Assembly: GCF_022539315.1 (NCBI RefSeq)
Contig: NC_066315.1
Location: forward strand, 90,064,990-90,128,989
Direction: 5' to 3'
Length of the DNA stretch: 64,000 nucleotides
Origin: Serinus canaria
Taxonomy: Eukaryota; Chordata; Aves; Passeriformes; Fringillidae
Both the position numbers and the translations under genes were made by a program. This document shows, one piece after another, positions 37,996 to 50,387 of this stretch (position 1 is its first letter; every line of letters begins with the position of its first letter). The notes beneath the pieces were generated by a model. It ran no database searches. It had not been told where the DNA came from and worked only from the letters and a program-made list of their open reading frames with translations.

Positions 37996-40900
37996 GTTTC
38001 TTCAGAAATTTTCATTTATTTTCACTCTCTTATTTGACATTTAAGTGGCATATTTTACTGAGTCCTCTTTCAGATTAAATTTTCCTTATTGTAAACACAA
38101 TTCTATAGTCTGTACTAGAATTCCTTTCACCCCAACCGATGCATAAAGTTGAAGTCTCCTTTCTACAATTCTGCAAACAAACATCAAGTAAAATGGAAAA
38201 CTACTGCTCTGAAAATTGGAGTCTTATGTCAACCAAGCCACAGCCATCCAGGCTTGAAACTCAAGGTGTCTTTTATTTGCTGTAAACAAAGAAATTGGAC
38301 AACTCCACCAATTAGTGTCAGCTGAAAGAAAACGACTCTGCTGTATAAGACAAGGCAACAGTGCTTGATTTTATCACAAAATACCAGACTCTTAACTAAA
38401 GAACTTTTTCAGAACCCCTCACAGTGTTTTGAACTGTGACCTGGAAAACAGCACCCATAACCTCACCAGCAGCACAGCCACCTCTCTCCAACCCCCATCC
38501 TGATTCCCCCTTGTTACATAGTTGGGAATTTCTGCCTAGGTCCAATGCATGTTCCTGCAGCTTTAAGTTTTTTGTTTGTATTTAATGCTGGAAAAAAATT
38601 ATTGATTCAAAATACAAATAAGAGCAATCACTTGAAAGAAGTTTTTTTTTAAAAAAATGTTTATCTGAAACATGAATACAAATTTTGCATCCTTCAGAGA
38701 GGAATAAAGGTAAACATTAAATAAAAATTTTGCAAAAACCTAAATTTCAGGCTATGATACGTTACTAGTTGGAACATTTTAAAAAAAAAGGCAGTAGAAT
38801 AAATTTAATTTGTTGGATTTTAAAATCTATTTTGCCTTTGTAAAATCATTTGTCTTTCACTGCTCTATTTGATGAAAATAAAGTGAATTCTGAAAGAAAA
38901 ATCCTATTTAGGAGATTTGGGTTTTTTCTCAGGTTAAATATTGAATAAAATCTGACCCATTAACAAGAAATGTTGTTAATTGGGAGGTAGTTTTTGAACA
39001 TGGAGTAGTTATAAGAACTTAAAATGCATCATTATTTATCCTATCCCACTTTGGAAATGAAATTAGACTTTAATTTTCACCTTGAGCACAGAAAACTCCA
39101 TGTGAAGCAGATGGACTGTAGAAGTACAATTCACAGTGGGTTTCCTCTTATCAGTGTGGAAAAATCTGAGAGATGATCTCTTTAAACACTACTTTGTCAC
39201 TTCCCAAAACTTCCTTCTTTCAGTTGATAGAGTTAGGATGACACTTATTAATATGTCTGGTGTTTGCTTTTATTTACAGCCTTGCTGACGGTGTCCTAGA
39301 GAGTGATTTGTTCTGATCAGCTGTCAGGAGGACCACACCATAAGCAGTGGTTTAAAATGAAATAGAAACAGGCTTCAGATGCTGTTTTAGCTTAAGGAAT
39401 AGGTGCACAGTAGTCTCTTCTGTTTATACAGGTAATGGCTACTCTTAGAACTGCTGCACAACTTGCAGTCATCCAGCCCAGCCTACTCAGCCTGGTCCTT
39501 CCAGAGCAATGGGAACCACTCAGTTTTGGACTTGGAAGTCTCCCTGAATGGAAAGTGTATTTGCAGCAAAATTATCTTCTCAGAAAACTGCATAACTTTT
39601 CTGTGCATCCCTGCAGCCTACATGACATGTTTAAAATTGCTGGCAGGTGAACAGGTGTTAAACTACTTGAGGCTTTGTATCTAAAAGCTCTGTGGATCTG
39701 TAATCCATTACTGAAAGCAAGGGCTAAAAATGTATTAATGATAATAGATGCTGAATTGCTTAAAAGTATCCTTAATAATTAAACAATTTCATTTTACATC
39801 AACAACACTTTTGATGACTGCATTTTGCAGAAATTCTTTAGCTCAGAGAAAGACCAAGGTAATTGCACTATGACTCCAACCAGAGGGATAGAACAGAGTG
39901 GTGCTTTCATCATTAGCTACCCTTTAGCAGAGATGGCTCAAGAAAACAAAGAATCTGGATTTGCCTAAATGAAGTATTAAAGAGAGAAGTAAAATCAGCT
40001 AATGAAAAATGGCATAATAGTAAATTCACCAATAGACTGGAGGGATATTTTATGACTGCTGGTTTTGTCCCCTGAGATATTACAGACAATTCATCCAGAA
40101 GACTGTAACTCCATGTTGCATAAAGTTCCCTGTGGACATTCCCCTGGAGACCTGCCCTTCCAATGCTGTTTTCTCTCCACACCAGCTGTGTCCTGGCAGC
40201 TCATCTTTCTGTCAGTAAGATTTTCCCAACCATGGATTCTACTGAGCCACAGTATCTGCTCTTTTTGTTTTGTTTTTTTGGGTTAGTTGGATTTTATTTT
40301 AATATCTTGTAAACTTGACTGTTCTGTTCTTCCTTCATGGAAGGACAAAAAGAGGTTAGAAAACTTTGTGATATCCTTCTGCATCTTGATTCCTCTACCT
40401 TCTTTTTAAGATTCTCTTTAACCTTGCCATCTTGTCTAGAAGTCCTCGGAATACTCTGACAAAGTTAACTCTAGAGTGGGGAGTGGCAGAGCTGTTTATT
40501 TGCTGAATGCCAGCATGCAGCTTTCCCCACAAATTATTTCCTATTGAGAAGCAGCTCAAAAATGAGCTCAGTGTTGCACCAGGAGTGTTTCAGCGTGCGG
40601 AGGACCTGAGCAGGAACTGCTGCCTGAGCCAACAGTTCTTGGTTCTGTACTCTTGTGCATGCTGCCCATACCTAGGGTAATGAGTTACATCTGTTAAGGT
40701 AGAGCTCCTGGTTTTCTGCATCTGAGAGGGGATATTCCACACAAACATGCACATGAATCAGATTTAAATCTGCCTTACCAATGGTTGTATGGCAGGCAGT
40801 ATAAATCTGAGTCCTTGCTCAGGTTTATTTTTTTTCAATCCAATCACATTATATTCTCCTATCTCTTTCCACACTTAATTTTCATTTTAGCACCCCAGAA

Positions 40901-41242
40901 ATTCCATTATATCTTTCTTAAAACTGAAATATACTTCTGTTTCAAAGTCATGGATGCAATACTGCAATGCAAAAGCTATAAAAAAGCTGTATATTTTTTT
41001 ACAGTCAATGTACTAGCATCTCTTAATTGCTCTAACAGCAAGGAGGATGTTTCATGAAGATTAAAGTTTTTCAGTAGAAGCTTTAAAATAGTCTGTTTAG
41101 GCAGAAAAAAGATTTGGCAGCCTTTGCAATATATCAGTTTAGGGAGACTTTTGAGCATCTGCAATGCAACAGAGAATGAGAAACTTTGGCCATTTATAAT
41201 TATTTGTGTCTTTATATCTGCCAATGCTACCATGTCGCATAT
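37996..41242. other. Unique AT-rich stretch, nothing recognised
   Basis: No gene or confident repeat. Long A-runs and T-runs occur at 38641-38657 and about 38780. Two overlapping plus-strand frames at 39435-39684 have no recognisable domain. Confidence 0.5.
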
Positions 41243-41267
41243 GTATCTATATATGTGTGTGTGTATG

Positions 41268-41319
<52 letters not shown>
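41243..41319. repeat. Compound microsatellite: (TATC)/(TG)n/(TACA)n/(TA)n
   Basis: A short TATCTATATA segment leads into TGTGTGTGTG, then TACATACATACA, then an uninterrupted TA run of about 20 units ending at 41319. It is likely polymorphic in length. The isoleucine-tyrosine-rich frames over it are translation artefacts. Confidence 0.97.
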
Positions 41320-41321
<2 letters not shown>

Positions 41322-43204
41322 CAAACAAATGCTAGGCAAATATAAGACCTTTCAGTTACATAAAGGTAACTGTAATGTTACAGTTTGATTAAGGTAAATA
41401 CAGTTTTGTTTTTCCTCTTATTTTGATAGAAGGTATCTCTAAATACGTCCGATTTGTTGCCCTTTCTTACCTCATCTCCCCGAACCTTCCAACAATGAAT
41501 ATATCTAACTTCTCATGACAGTTGCTTCTTATAAATAACATTTTCATTGCAGTGAAGTAAAAACAAGTAGGAGTTTTGGGTTTTGCTAGTCTTGCTTTGA
41601 AACACAAATAGTCTGCTTATCGCCAGCCATTTGATTCAAAGTAAGTATGAATTGTGCTTTAGCAAAAGTGTGTTCTTCAAAGTTCACCATTTTCTGAGGT
41701 GGTTTCCAGAAAATTTCCTCAGTGGTCCTTGGACAGCCATTGCTCCCAGTACAAATCAGATATGTCTTAGTCTTTGTGATTTGAAAATACTGAGTTTTGT
41801 CACATCCTAGAGAATTTCCAGAACTGTTCTTTTTGCAGCACATACATGATATTTTTTCCAACTAAAGATCTCTAAAATATCTTAGAAGCAGGAAGACAGA
41901 TATCTGTTTGCATTCTGTTCCTCGTATTTTTGTCTAAACTTATCAGGTTATTCTCCTGAGTATGCACTTCTCGATGATGTGTAGTACTTCAGGAAAGGAG
42001 AACGTGAAGTAAGAAATTTCCTTTCATGCTGAATGAAGTGTTTTTAACAATTGAAATTCTTTATGCTGCTTCAGAAAACAATTCAAAGGAAACTGATAAT
42101 AATTTGGTTTCTGAAGTTGGAGAGTTCATCTTGTCCTCTACTCAATGGTATTATGACCAAACTCTCATGTCTTCTTTAAATCAGTTTAAAAATCCTATAT
42201 ATTTTTCCTGTGATCTTCTGTAGAAGTAAAGTAGTGTAAAGAGTATGCTTAAGAGATAATTAATCTGTGGCCTTATAAGTGTATACAAAGAAAGACATTA
42301 AGTTAGGCCCTTTAAAATATAAAGAGAAATACAAGTACACATTTCTGGAAAGTAAATTTAACAAATTAAAAATTAGATACAAATGCTTGAAAAAAAAAAC
42401 CCTATTCAGCACAGGAGACATTCAGCTGTCTTTTCTGCAAGGCTATGATTGTTTTTAATGAACAGAGAAATACTGTATAACTGGTTAGAAATCTTAAATT
42501 ATTTATTCATAAAGATCTAGATATTATCTGCTGAGACTGAAGTACAAACACCCTCAAGACAGAAAGGCTGCAAGTTGCACCATGAGTTTTTAAGTGTGTA
42601 GGACTTATTTACAATGGTATAGTAGTAAAATATTTTTGAGCACGTAGCCATTTTTAACAGCATCAGCTGAAATATAGTATTACACAGAAGAAAACTCAGA
42701 TAAGTGAATATATTTAATCTTTATTTTGGTTTCTATCTCTACAGGCTTGGTTGTATTGAAATAAAGATTCTGAATTAAGCGCTAAGATGAGCTTAGGAAT
42801 AGTGTTTTTAAGTCCTTAACATGCTAGATTGATCCAGGCACTTCAAAATTAACACAATAATAGCAACAGGGCATAGCAATGCCCTCATTGTTTCTCTGGT
42901 GCCATATCAAAATCTTTTGCAGTAAGTAAAACCTAATCATGGATGGTCTTGGAAAACGAGGGGGTATTGTAAAGGAACAGCTTGGGTGGGAGAAGGAATA
43001 GGGGAAAATAAAGTCCTTCAAACAAGTTCTTTACCACAAGTGACAAACAGGTTGTCATTAAATGACAAGTAGGTGATTTATGATTAAAAAGGAGTTAAAA
43101 ATCATTGTTGCCTAATTAATCAGTATTCAAAAAGTTTATAGGAAAGAAGAAAATGCACACACTGCGTTAGGATAATCTTGAGATGAAAACTATATAGTAA
43201 AGTA
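41320..43204. other. Unique AT-rich stretch, nothing recognised
   Basis: No gene recognised. The 91-codon minus-strand frame at 41586-41861 has no recognisable domain. An A-run is present at about 42389-42399. Confidence 0.5.
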
Positions 43205-43389
43205 ATAAATAAACCTCCAAAAGTTGAAAACAGGTTGGTTTAGATTGGATATCAGGAAGAAATTCTTTCCTGTGAGAGTGGCGAGGCATTGGGACAGATT
43301 GCTTGGGGCAGTTGTGGATGCTCCATCCCTGGAAGTGTTTAAGGCCATGAGGGTGCTGAGTAAACTGATCAAATGGAAGGTGTCCCTGG
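43205..43389 (+). mobile_element. CR1 LINE 3' UTR, left part of a split copy
   Basis: The blocks 'tttagattggatatcaggaagaaattctttcctgtgagagtgg' and 'tggatgctccatccctggaagtgtttaaggcc' are CR1 3' UTR. The element breaks off at 'ggaaggtgtccctgg', exactly where an LTR begins, and resumes after it. It is a plus-strand, 5'-truncated copy. Confidence 0.92.
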
Positions 43390-43798
43390 TGTCCTTGTTT
43401 TAGCCAAGGGCAGGGTTAATATTTTCCAGTAGCTGAGAGGGGGCATGGCCAGACCCAGATATTATTGGGTACTACCTCATGTCATTGCCAGGAGCCGGCG
43501 AAAGGGACACTCTGCTCTTTGGTTTCCAGGGAGAAAGAACTGTGTTCCTTTCAGAGGGAGAAAACCTTGTGGGCAAAATAGTCCTGTGCTGTTTTATTTT
43601 ACGTTTGTCTTTTATTATGTCTTGCAGTTTTTGTTATTAAATTGTTGCTGATCTTTGTTTTCTTATCTCATTGTTGTTTGCTGTAAATTTTTCTTAGCTC
43701 TCTACCTTTTGTTCTTTCAGTTGGTGGGGGAGGGGAGTAAGCAGTGGTCTTTTTAGTGGGAGAACTAAATTGGAGAAAACCCTTCCTAAACCATTACA
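43390..43798 (+). mobile_element. Solo LTR, avian ERV-L type, inserted in a CR1
   Basis: About 409 bases begin TGTCCTTGTTTTAGCC and end CCATTACA, so the ends are TG...CA as in retroviral LTRs. Typical avian ERV-L LTR features appear in order: the 'agggttaatattttccagtagctgagagggggcatggcc' block, the 'tactacctcatgtcattgcc' block, a T-rich stretch holding an ATTAAA polyadenylation signal at 43636-43641, and the 'gttggtgggggaggggagtaagcag' block near the 3' end. There is no internal coding sequence, so it is a solo LTR left by recombination between two LTRs. No convincing 5-bp target-site duplication is left (CCTGG before, TGTAT after). It carries no viral gene. Confidence 0.85.
43636..43641 (+). 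promoter_or_regulatory. ATTAAA polyadenylation signal of the LTR
   Basis: The hexamer ATTAAA lies in the T-rich R/U5-like part of the solo LTR, followed by a T/G-rich stretch as expected downstream of a cleavage site. It is recognised by sequence and position only; activity is unknown. Confidence 0.5.
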
Positions 43799-43871
43799 TG
43801 TATGCATGGCAGAGGGGCTGGGACTAGATGATCTTTTAGGTGCCTTCTATCTAAACCATTCTGTGATTATA
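43799..43871 (+). mobile_element. CR1 LINE 3' tail, right part of the split copy
   Basis: The sequence resumes with 'gcatggcagaggggctgggactagatgatcttttaggtgcc' and ends 'aaaccattctgtgattat', the normal continuation of the CR1 segment that stops at 43389. Together the two pieces form one copy of about 258 bases interrupted by the LTR. Confidence 0.92.
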
Positions 43872-46800
43872 TGCCTGTGAAATTACTGCTCTACACCCAG
43901 TTAATAAGATAGATAGTTATTAAATGTTGAACAGAAGATTACTTCAGAGTCTGAAGTGTTACAGTAACAGCTCACCTTTTTCACACGCCTTCCCAACTTC
44001 TCATGAGGGTCCTGTATTTTTTGTCCCTCCTTCTTTTGAGTTCTTACTAAAAGCACAAAGAGAAGATGATGCAGATCTGTCCAGTAGTGTGCTGGAAGCA
44101 GCACTGTATGCCCTGTACCCCTGGCACTGTGGGAGGGGTCTGCCTTCTGCTTGTTCAGCCTGGGGGAAGAGCTCTTATCCAGACACAGCATTCAACAACT
44201 TGGATGTCTGGGGAATGTTCTGGATGACTCCAATGAATTAATTGTTTCTTTATCAAAGGTCACAGTGGATACAGGTACAGGGGTGCACTTCTCAGGGAAA
44301 TCACATCCTAATGGTTTTCTAATCTCTTTTGTTCTCATCACGGAAGCAGAAGGCAGCAGAAGCAGCTGCTCTGTTAGTGCTACTTATCATTAATCTTCAC
44401 TCAAGGTCTTTCAGTCTTTCTGAAATTGTCTTGAAATCTGATGCAGTGAAAAGGCAAGACTTCTGGAGACAGATACTCTGCCTAAGTCTGCACATTACTT
44501 ATTTAAATTTTGCAGTCTTGTGTGAAGTTGTTTGTCTGTCATGATTGATTGTGTGTAATTTCAATAGAAATCCATTAGTACTTTAATCCCATAGAGATAA
44601 GTGAACATTTGAGTTATTTTACTATGGAATCAAGTTTACAACATCACATTTTGTCCACTTTGTTTTTGAAGTCACAGGTAATGCCCTTCTTTAAATTATG
44701 AAGGATACATAATATGAGTAGAGATTTACAGGAAAAATAGTACACAATAATTTTTTTCTTCAGTCTTCTCAGGGACAGGTTTCACAGGAGGCACAGACTC
44801 CATCAGCCTGCTGAGGGTGTGTGGAGTAGTAGTCATGATGGAGCACAAAGTGTGGGCATATGGTGACCTTCAGTGCTCAGTCTTGCACTGTAATGATCAG
44901 GGATTGGTGTTTACCGATTGCTGTGCTGGACTCTGCGTGTGTGTTATGTCTGTATATCTATACATAGCTCCTGCAGACATTTATTTTGCTTCACCAGTAG
45001 CTAATGACAACATACAGAAGGATCTGTCTTAGACAAGCATCAAAAGCAATATGTGTCCCATATGCATGAAGCTTGCAGGCTGAAGCAAAGCCTTTAGCGT
45101 TACTTTGGCAGACATTTTTGGCATAAAAAATTCCCAAATCATAAGATGCCTGAAAGTTAAATATAACAGCCCTGTTAGAGAGTTCTATGCCAAGGAATAG
45201 GAGGTCTTGTGAAATGTAGCATTTGTGAAGCAACATATATTTTGCTATTGCTTGTTGAAAATAACAAGCACATTGCAGGCATTAATGAAATAGAATCACA
45301 ACATACTTCCCCCTAAGGGGGCTAAATGCATTTTGGGGTTTATGGACACTGTATGTCCTCAGCCCTAATTGACAGGTAACATTACTTTTGTCTACTAGTT
45401 TTAGTGAAAATTTACTTAAAAGACAAACATGGGCAAATAGGTGGATAGGGAAAGTAAAAAGTCCTAAGCTTCCTTGTTCAGAAACACCAAAGAAGTCCTG
45501 ACTGTACCTCAATGGATTATTTCTTTGTGTATGTGTTTATTAATTTTGCACACATTTATACAAGTATCATCCATCTTTGGGTTTGCTATTTTTAATTAAA
45601 AATCTCTTTCCCTTTACTATTGGTCTGACGTGACATAAGATCCCATGCAGTCCTGATGGCAGCTCAGTAGGCAACCACAGACTCCCCAGCAGAGCAAATG
45701 CCAACTCACGCCCGCAGGCAGATGGGAAAGTAAAACATGCATGTTATTTCCAAACCACTTAAAAAAATAACTTCCCTTACAGCATCAGATGAAAACATAT
45801 TAAAGAAAATCTGTCTTTTTCCACATTTGGATAAATATGTTCTGTAAGACCAATTATGTTGAGTAATGTATTTGAACAAATATGCAGCAATTAGGACATT
45901 TTGTTGAGTGTATCTGCGGTGACTACCAATCACATCAAAGCCATATTGGTACTGATCTTCTTTATTATTCCTCTTGCTTAAAAAGAAATTCAGATTCAAA
46001 AACATGAAAGTTGAAGAAAATATTTGGCAAAATATTTTATTTTTCCAACTTACTTTATATATTCAATTAAAGCCTAACCAGTTACTGCTCACAAGGTACT
46101 TTAAACTGATGGCAGCGTGTCTGACCTTAGTATCATCCTTGTGGCATGTTTCACTTGGGATTGGAAACTAACTTTTTAAATATCATAAAACCAAAACAAA
46201 TACAAAAAATAAATAAAAAAAAAAAATCAAACCAACCAACTAAACAAAACCCCAAACAAACCACAAATCAAAATGGGCTGTTCTGCTTCTGTCCCAAGAG
46301 AATGTGCCTTTACTTTGCTAAGATGCAGAAGTGCTGTCTATAAAATCGGGTCGCTGTCATCTGCGATACCATGCTTTTGCTACTTACAGATTAAAACAAT
46401 TTTTCAGACTTTTCAGACTTTTCTGTTGCTATACATCATCAACAGCTTTTTTTTTTTTTTTTTGTCTATATTTGCTGTGTTTTTGTAAAGGTTCAGTTCC
46501 TTTAGAAGTAGTTTGGCATACCTCATGATATAGAAATAAAATATAGATAACACATAATTAGTTGAATGCTGCCAAAGCACTGCCCAAAGAGAGATTGTAG
46601 CCTGTATTCAGTGGGGGCATCCACTGCTGAGGAAACATAATATGTATATGTTTATAGAAAGCAACTAAACTTATAAACTTCTGTCTTGCTTCCTATGCTG
46701 TCAAAATGATTATGGTTAGAAATAGAAGTGATGAAAATATAAATCTTCTTTTATCTGGCATTTAAATTTTAAGAGATAATTTTTAAGAGAGAGATTTCTC

Positions 46801-47304
46801 TGGCCTTCTGACAATATGTTGAAGTGGAAAAGTAGGCAATGGAAAGGGGTTTTTTTGGTGCTCTTTCTATTTTACATCAGGCATAGACTGCAATCAGTTG
46901 AAATTATTTTATTCGACTTCATATGCATACGTAGCACGGTTGTTTCTGTTCATTTGACACTTTCTCCATTTCTTTTCTTCCTAAAGACAGTACAATGTTT
47001 GCTTCTCAGCTCTAAGAAAGGGCTTATGGTATTCTGTATGGGACATTAGAGTATAGGTATGTAACAATATTTTAAGACTGGGTTAGTCACCAACCTGAAC
47101 TTAGAGGCATAGGCCTCAAAGAAGTGGTCATAGGATTCAATTCATCATAAAACTCCAAGATTTTTATGGTGTCTGTGCACTTCAGTTTCTGATTAATTTT
47201 GCAATATGCTGAGATTACATATCCAGTGGAATATTTACTCTTTAATAAAATTTAATTTTATTGCATAACCTTATAATCATTATAGAGGAAAAAAAATCAG
47301 TAAT
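43872..47304. other. Unique stretch; A-rich tract at 46.2 kb; nothing else recognised
   Basis: No gene recognised. An A/C-rich low-complexity tract covers 46185-46275 (AAACAAA, AACCAACCAAC and similar). A phrase TTGTTCAGCCTGGGGGAAGAG near 44152 resembles the CR1 'ttgttcagcctggagaagag' block, and a small CR1 relic may lie at about 44080-44200, but its flanks do not confirm it. The 105-codon plus-strand frame at 43924-44241 has no domain I recognise. A T-run is present at 46447-46463. Confidence 0.45.
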
Positions 47305-47745
47305 CATTATCTTGTCACTATAGCAATCCTAGCTGGAAAAGACTTTAAGTTAAAGAAATTCTATCTGCATTATTATTGGAAAAGTTCTACTAATCTGATT
47401 TTAAAGCTTTCTGAAATGGTGATTGTGCAACCTGCCTTCTCCAGTGCTTGGCTACCAGGGTTTTTTCATCATGTCTAACCAGAATCTTTCTTGTTGCAAA
47501 CTGAACTAGTTATTGTCTTCTCTCTGAAAAAGAGTTAGGATTATTCTTGTTGCCTTTATGAAAGGAAGCTTTTGTATTAAAGACTACTATTAGGTCCCTT
47601 CTTTCCAGCAAGGTTAAAGCCCAGTTTTTTGTTAAAGTTGTTTTTTTCTGGACCTCTGGTCCTTTCTCATGCTCATCTCTGGAAACACTGTCTTTGGTCC
47701 ACAGCCTCATTAAAGTGTTATTCCCTAAGCTGAATCAATGTGTTT
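47305..47745 (-). mobile_element. Ancient CR1-like LINE 3' region, antisense
   Basis: On the plus strand the order is 'atcctagctggaaaagacttta' (3' tail side), 'gcaacctgccttctccagtgcttggc', 'catgtctaaccagaatctttcttgttgcaaactgaac' (near 47470), 'agactactattaggtcccttctttccagcaaggttaaagcccagttt' (near 47581), then 'ttctggacctctggtcc'. This is the arrangement of antisense CR1 3' regions, at high divergence, so the insertion is old. The limits are approximate. Confidence 0.75.
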
Positions 47746-49230
47746 TTCAGCAAAAAAACATTAATTTCCTGTTTTATGTTTGTGCAAGTGATTATTTTTG
47801 CCTGAAAATTTGATAGTTTGCCCATTTTTCAATTGAATTCCTAATTTAGTTGCAAGCTACTGCTTTATTTTGTTGAAGTCTTGCTTATTAGTTCTAATTT
47901 TGAGCTTTAATTTGCTTACTACCCATCTTTACCTAGTGCTATCTGTTGATTTAATGTGTATGATCTATGTTCAAAGGCTATGGAATAGTCAAAGTGATAA
48001 TCCTATACTCAGACAAAGACAGAATTCTGGAATTCCACTCCCTGTCCCTCTGAGTTAGCTTTGTTCATTGAGAAGAGGTCACTGAGAAGTCTCTGGTTTG
48101 CCAATTTCTCTGCCATGAAAGCCAATTCTGGAATGTGAAGCACTTAAAACTGGAAACAAAAATGCCAACAAGCATCAAGAAACATGCTGGCTTTTGAAGA
48201 ACTATGCAAGAATATCCTCGAGGGTTCCAGAAATGTAACAAGTCCATGACCATTTTCAGCTCTCTTATTCTGTGTTCAGCTAATCAGTACAGCTTGAACC
48301 ACCAAGGAGTGTTTGAATTTTGACCTTGTCATTACCCTTGTAAAGGAAACAACATCATAAATCCCAGAGAATTACTCAGCTCCCTGACCAACAGCAGAAG
48401 CACAAGGGGAAATGTGGTAATAGGATAAGCACTCCACCCTGCATGGCCTGAGTCCATAACTGACCATGACACTTAAAGGTTTCGTGTTCAGAGGTGAGAG
48501 ATGAGAATAATTTTTGGTCCAGAAATGTTGACCTTCAAAGAAAGGTCTTAAGACCTGAAGTTGTTCAAGGAAGAGTCAGAAGGAGGAAGGCAGAGAGGCT
48601 TCAAGCATGAAGGAACTGACTGTCAGGAGGAAGAGCAGAGGCAGGATCTTTCCTCCACTGCAGTGAGAAGGGAACAACTTGCCAACTTTGTGGTTAGTCA
48701 GACTGTCTAAGGAGATAGAGCAGTCTGTCTGCCAGGAGAGCTGATGTCCCTTCTAGCCCAATGTAGGTTTCTCTGACTTGCTCCTGTTACACTATTTTCC
48801 AATACCTGAATTCATTCCTTCTTATTCCTGCAGGTTTAAAGCTCTCTCTGAGCTTCTTTTCCTTTTGTAGATGCATATGCATAATGATTTTATTCTTTTC
48901 CATCATGGAAAAATCCTTTTTTAAATCTCTAACTTCATTTAACTGGAAGTCTGCAATCACTGTTTTACATTCTTCAGGAATTATTTTTTTCTGATTACCT
49001 CCCAAGCAATTTCTGCTTTGTGTGCTGTATGAAGTTCCATTCACAGCAAGGAAATACAAACAAATCCCTCTCAACAAAACAACAGGTTCTTTACTCCATC
49101 TTCACTCCTGCATAGAATTTATTAAACCAGCTAGTATTCTTCTCATACTATCCTGGATTTTGGGTTATCATTTAATTTCTTCCTCCCTTGTCTCCTTTAC
49201 TGTCTCATTCCTCAAGTAAGTGGAAAATTT
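47746..49230. other. Unique stretch, nothing confident
   Basis: No gene recognised. A purine-rich part at about 48530-48680 and a phrase GATGTCCCTTCTAGCCC near 48743 may be a worn CR1 tail on the plus strand, but the match is too short to call. The 96-codon minus-strand frame at 48787-49077 has no recognisable domain. Confidence 0.4.
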
Positions 49231-49291
49231 CAGCTTTCTTCTACACATATTTTTAAGATGTTGTCTTAAAAATATGTGTAGAAGAAAGCTG
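49231..49291. repeat. Perfect 28-bp-arm hairpin with 5-nt loop
   Basis: The arm at 49231-49258 (starting CAGCTTTCTTCTACAC, ending TTTTTAAGA) is repeated as its exact reverse complement at 49264-49291, separated only by TGTTG. All 28 positions pair. No terminal duplication, poly-A or transposon signature flanks it. Perfect pairing without bulges is unlike most microRNA precursors. It points to a recent local event such as template-switch replication, or to a library or assembly artefact. Confidence 0.97.
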
Positions 49292-50387
49292 TAGCTTTTA
49301 TACTGATAGTACACATATCTGTATGTATCTAATTCTGTTAAGTTAGAATCTCTAGGGGTTTTTCTAGTAGCACCTGACATAAGTGGACAAGAAGAAGCTT
49401 AAACTTAATTCCAGTGATTTTAGAAATGGCAGGTAACTTTTCTCCAAGCAAGTGTTGTTCTGTTTTCCTCCCCAGCTTCTCTCAGCCAAAGAAGAGGATG
49501 GTAGTCATGACTGAAATCCTCCAGTGGAAGATATATTAGTGTATGTTCTACTGAGTATAATGTTGCCATTTTCCTCAATCTTAATCACCACATGAGTTCA
49601 TGGTTCTAGTTTTCAAGATCACAGCTGGCTGCTGTGGAAGGCTCATTGCAAACCAAGTGGCAAGCTAACAGCCAAACCTCTCTATTCTTGATATAACCAG
49701 ATAACTGATAGACTCTTCAAGGCAACAGAAACACAATGATGACATGAAACAATGTGTTATAACAATTTTGTGGGATAATTCAGGCATGGCATAGCATGTG
49801 CTTCTCATGTTGGATGTAGGAAGGCTTTGAGCACCTAAAACAAAAGCTGTAGAAGCTGAATTTTCGAGGGGTCTCTACATGCAGTTGGTTGGTGCATCCC
49901 TACTTATTGCTGGCACCAACGCTTCTGCTGGTACACAGGCCTGGACCTCTGTGACCTGAGAATTGTCACATGTGGCTCCTGCTTAAACCTGACTTTTGGC
50001 ATAAATGTCCTGACATCTGTGACTAGAAGTTGTGCTGTGAAAGTGTGCACTGCATCAGTGTGGTCAGGCTTGTGGAAGCAATGGCTTCCACAGTTTCTTC
50101 CAAGATACAAAAAGAGGAGCAGAGTGGGCAAAGAAAGGGAGGCATGAAGCCGTGCATGGCTTGTCATGACCTTTTTGCTGCAGTGCACCCTTCCTTGATG
50201 TAGTTGTGGTCTTGTCATTACAGTGATAGCCCAGATGGTGTGAGAGGAAGAAAATACTTGGCATTTAAGAGGGGTGTACATCCTGGGAATCCTGATTTCT
50301 AGGCTCTCCCTACAGAGGATAGCTATAATCTGGGCAGGAAGGCAAAGCTACATACCTGCTTTTCCTGCTTATCATTTCCCTTTGGCT
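49292..50387. other. Unique stretch, nothing recognised
   Basis: No gene recognised. The 125-codon minus-strand frame at 49904-50281 lies in a patch that is less AT-rich than average, but it has no recognisable domain, signal or splice context, and an overlapping frame of 66 codons on the same strand looks equally plausible. Confidence 0.45.

Noticed and set aside
37719..38078. 119-codon plus-strand open frame
   Set aside because: Covers an antisense CR1 copy.
44080..44200. Possible small CR1 relic around TTGTTCAGCCTGGGGGAAGAG
   Set aside because: Only one CR1-like phrase; flanking CR1 blocks are not convincingly present.
46185..46275. A-rich tract as poly-A tail of a processed pseudogene
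   Set aside because: No coding-like sequence precedes it, and it is A/C mixed low complexity rather than a tail; no target-site duplication seen.
48715..48778. Possible CR1 3' tail near GATGTCCCTTCTAGCCC
   Set aside because: Match too short and lacking a tail.
49904..50281. 125-codon minus-strand open frame
   Set aside because: Local base composition allows long frames in more than one phase; no domain or splice evidence.
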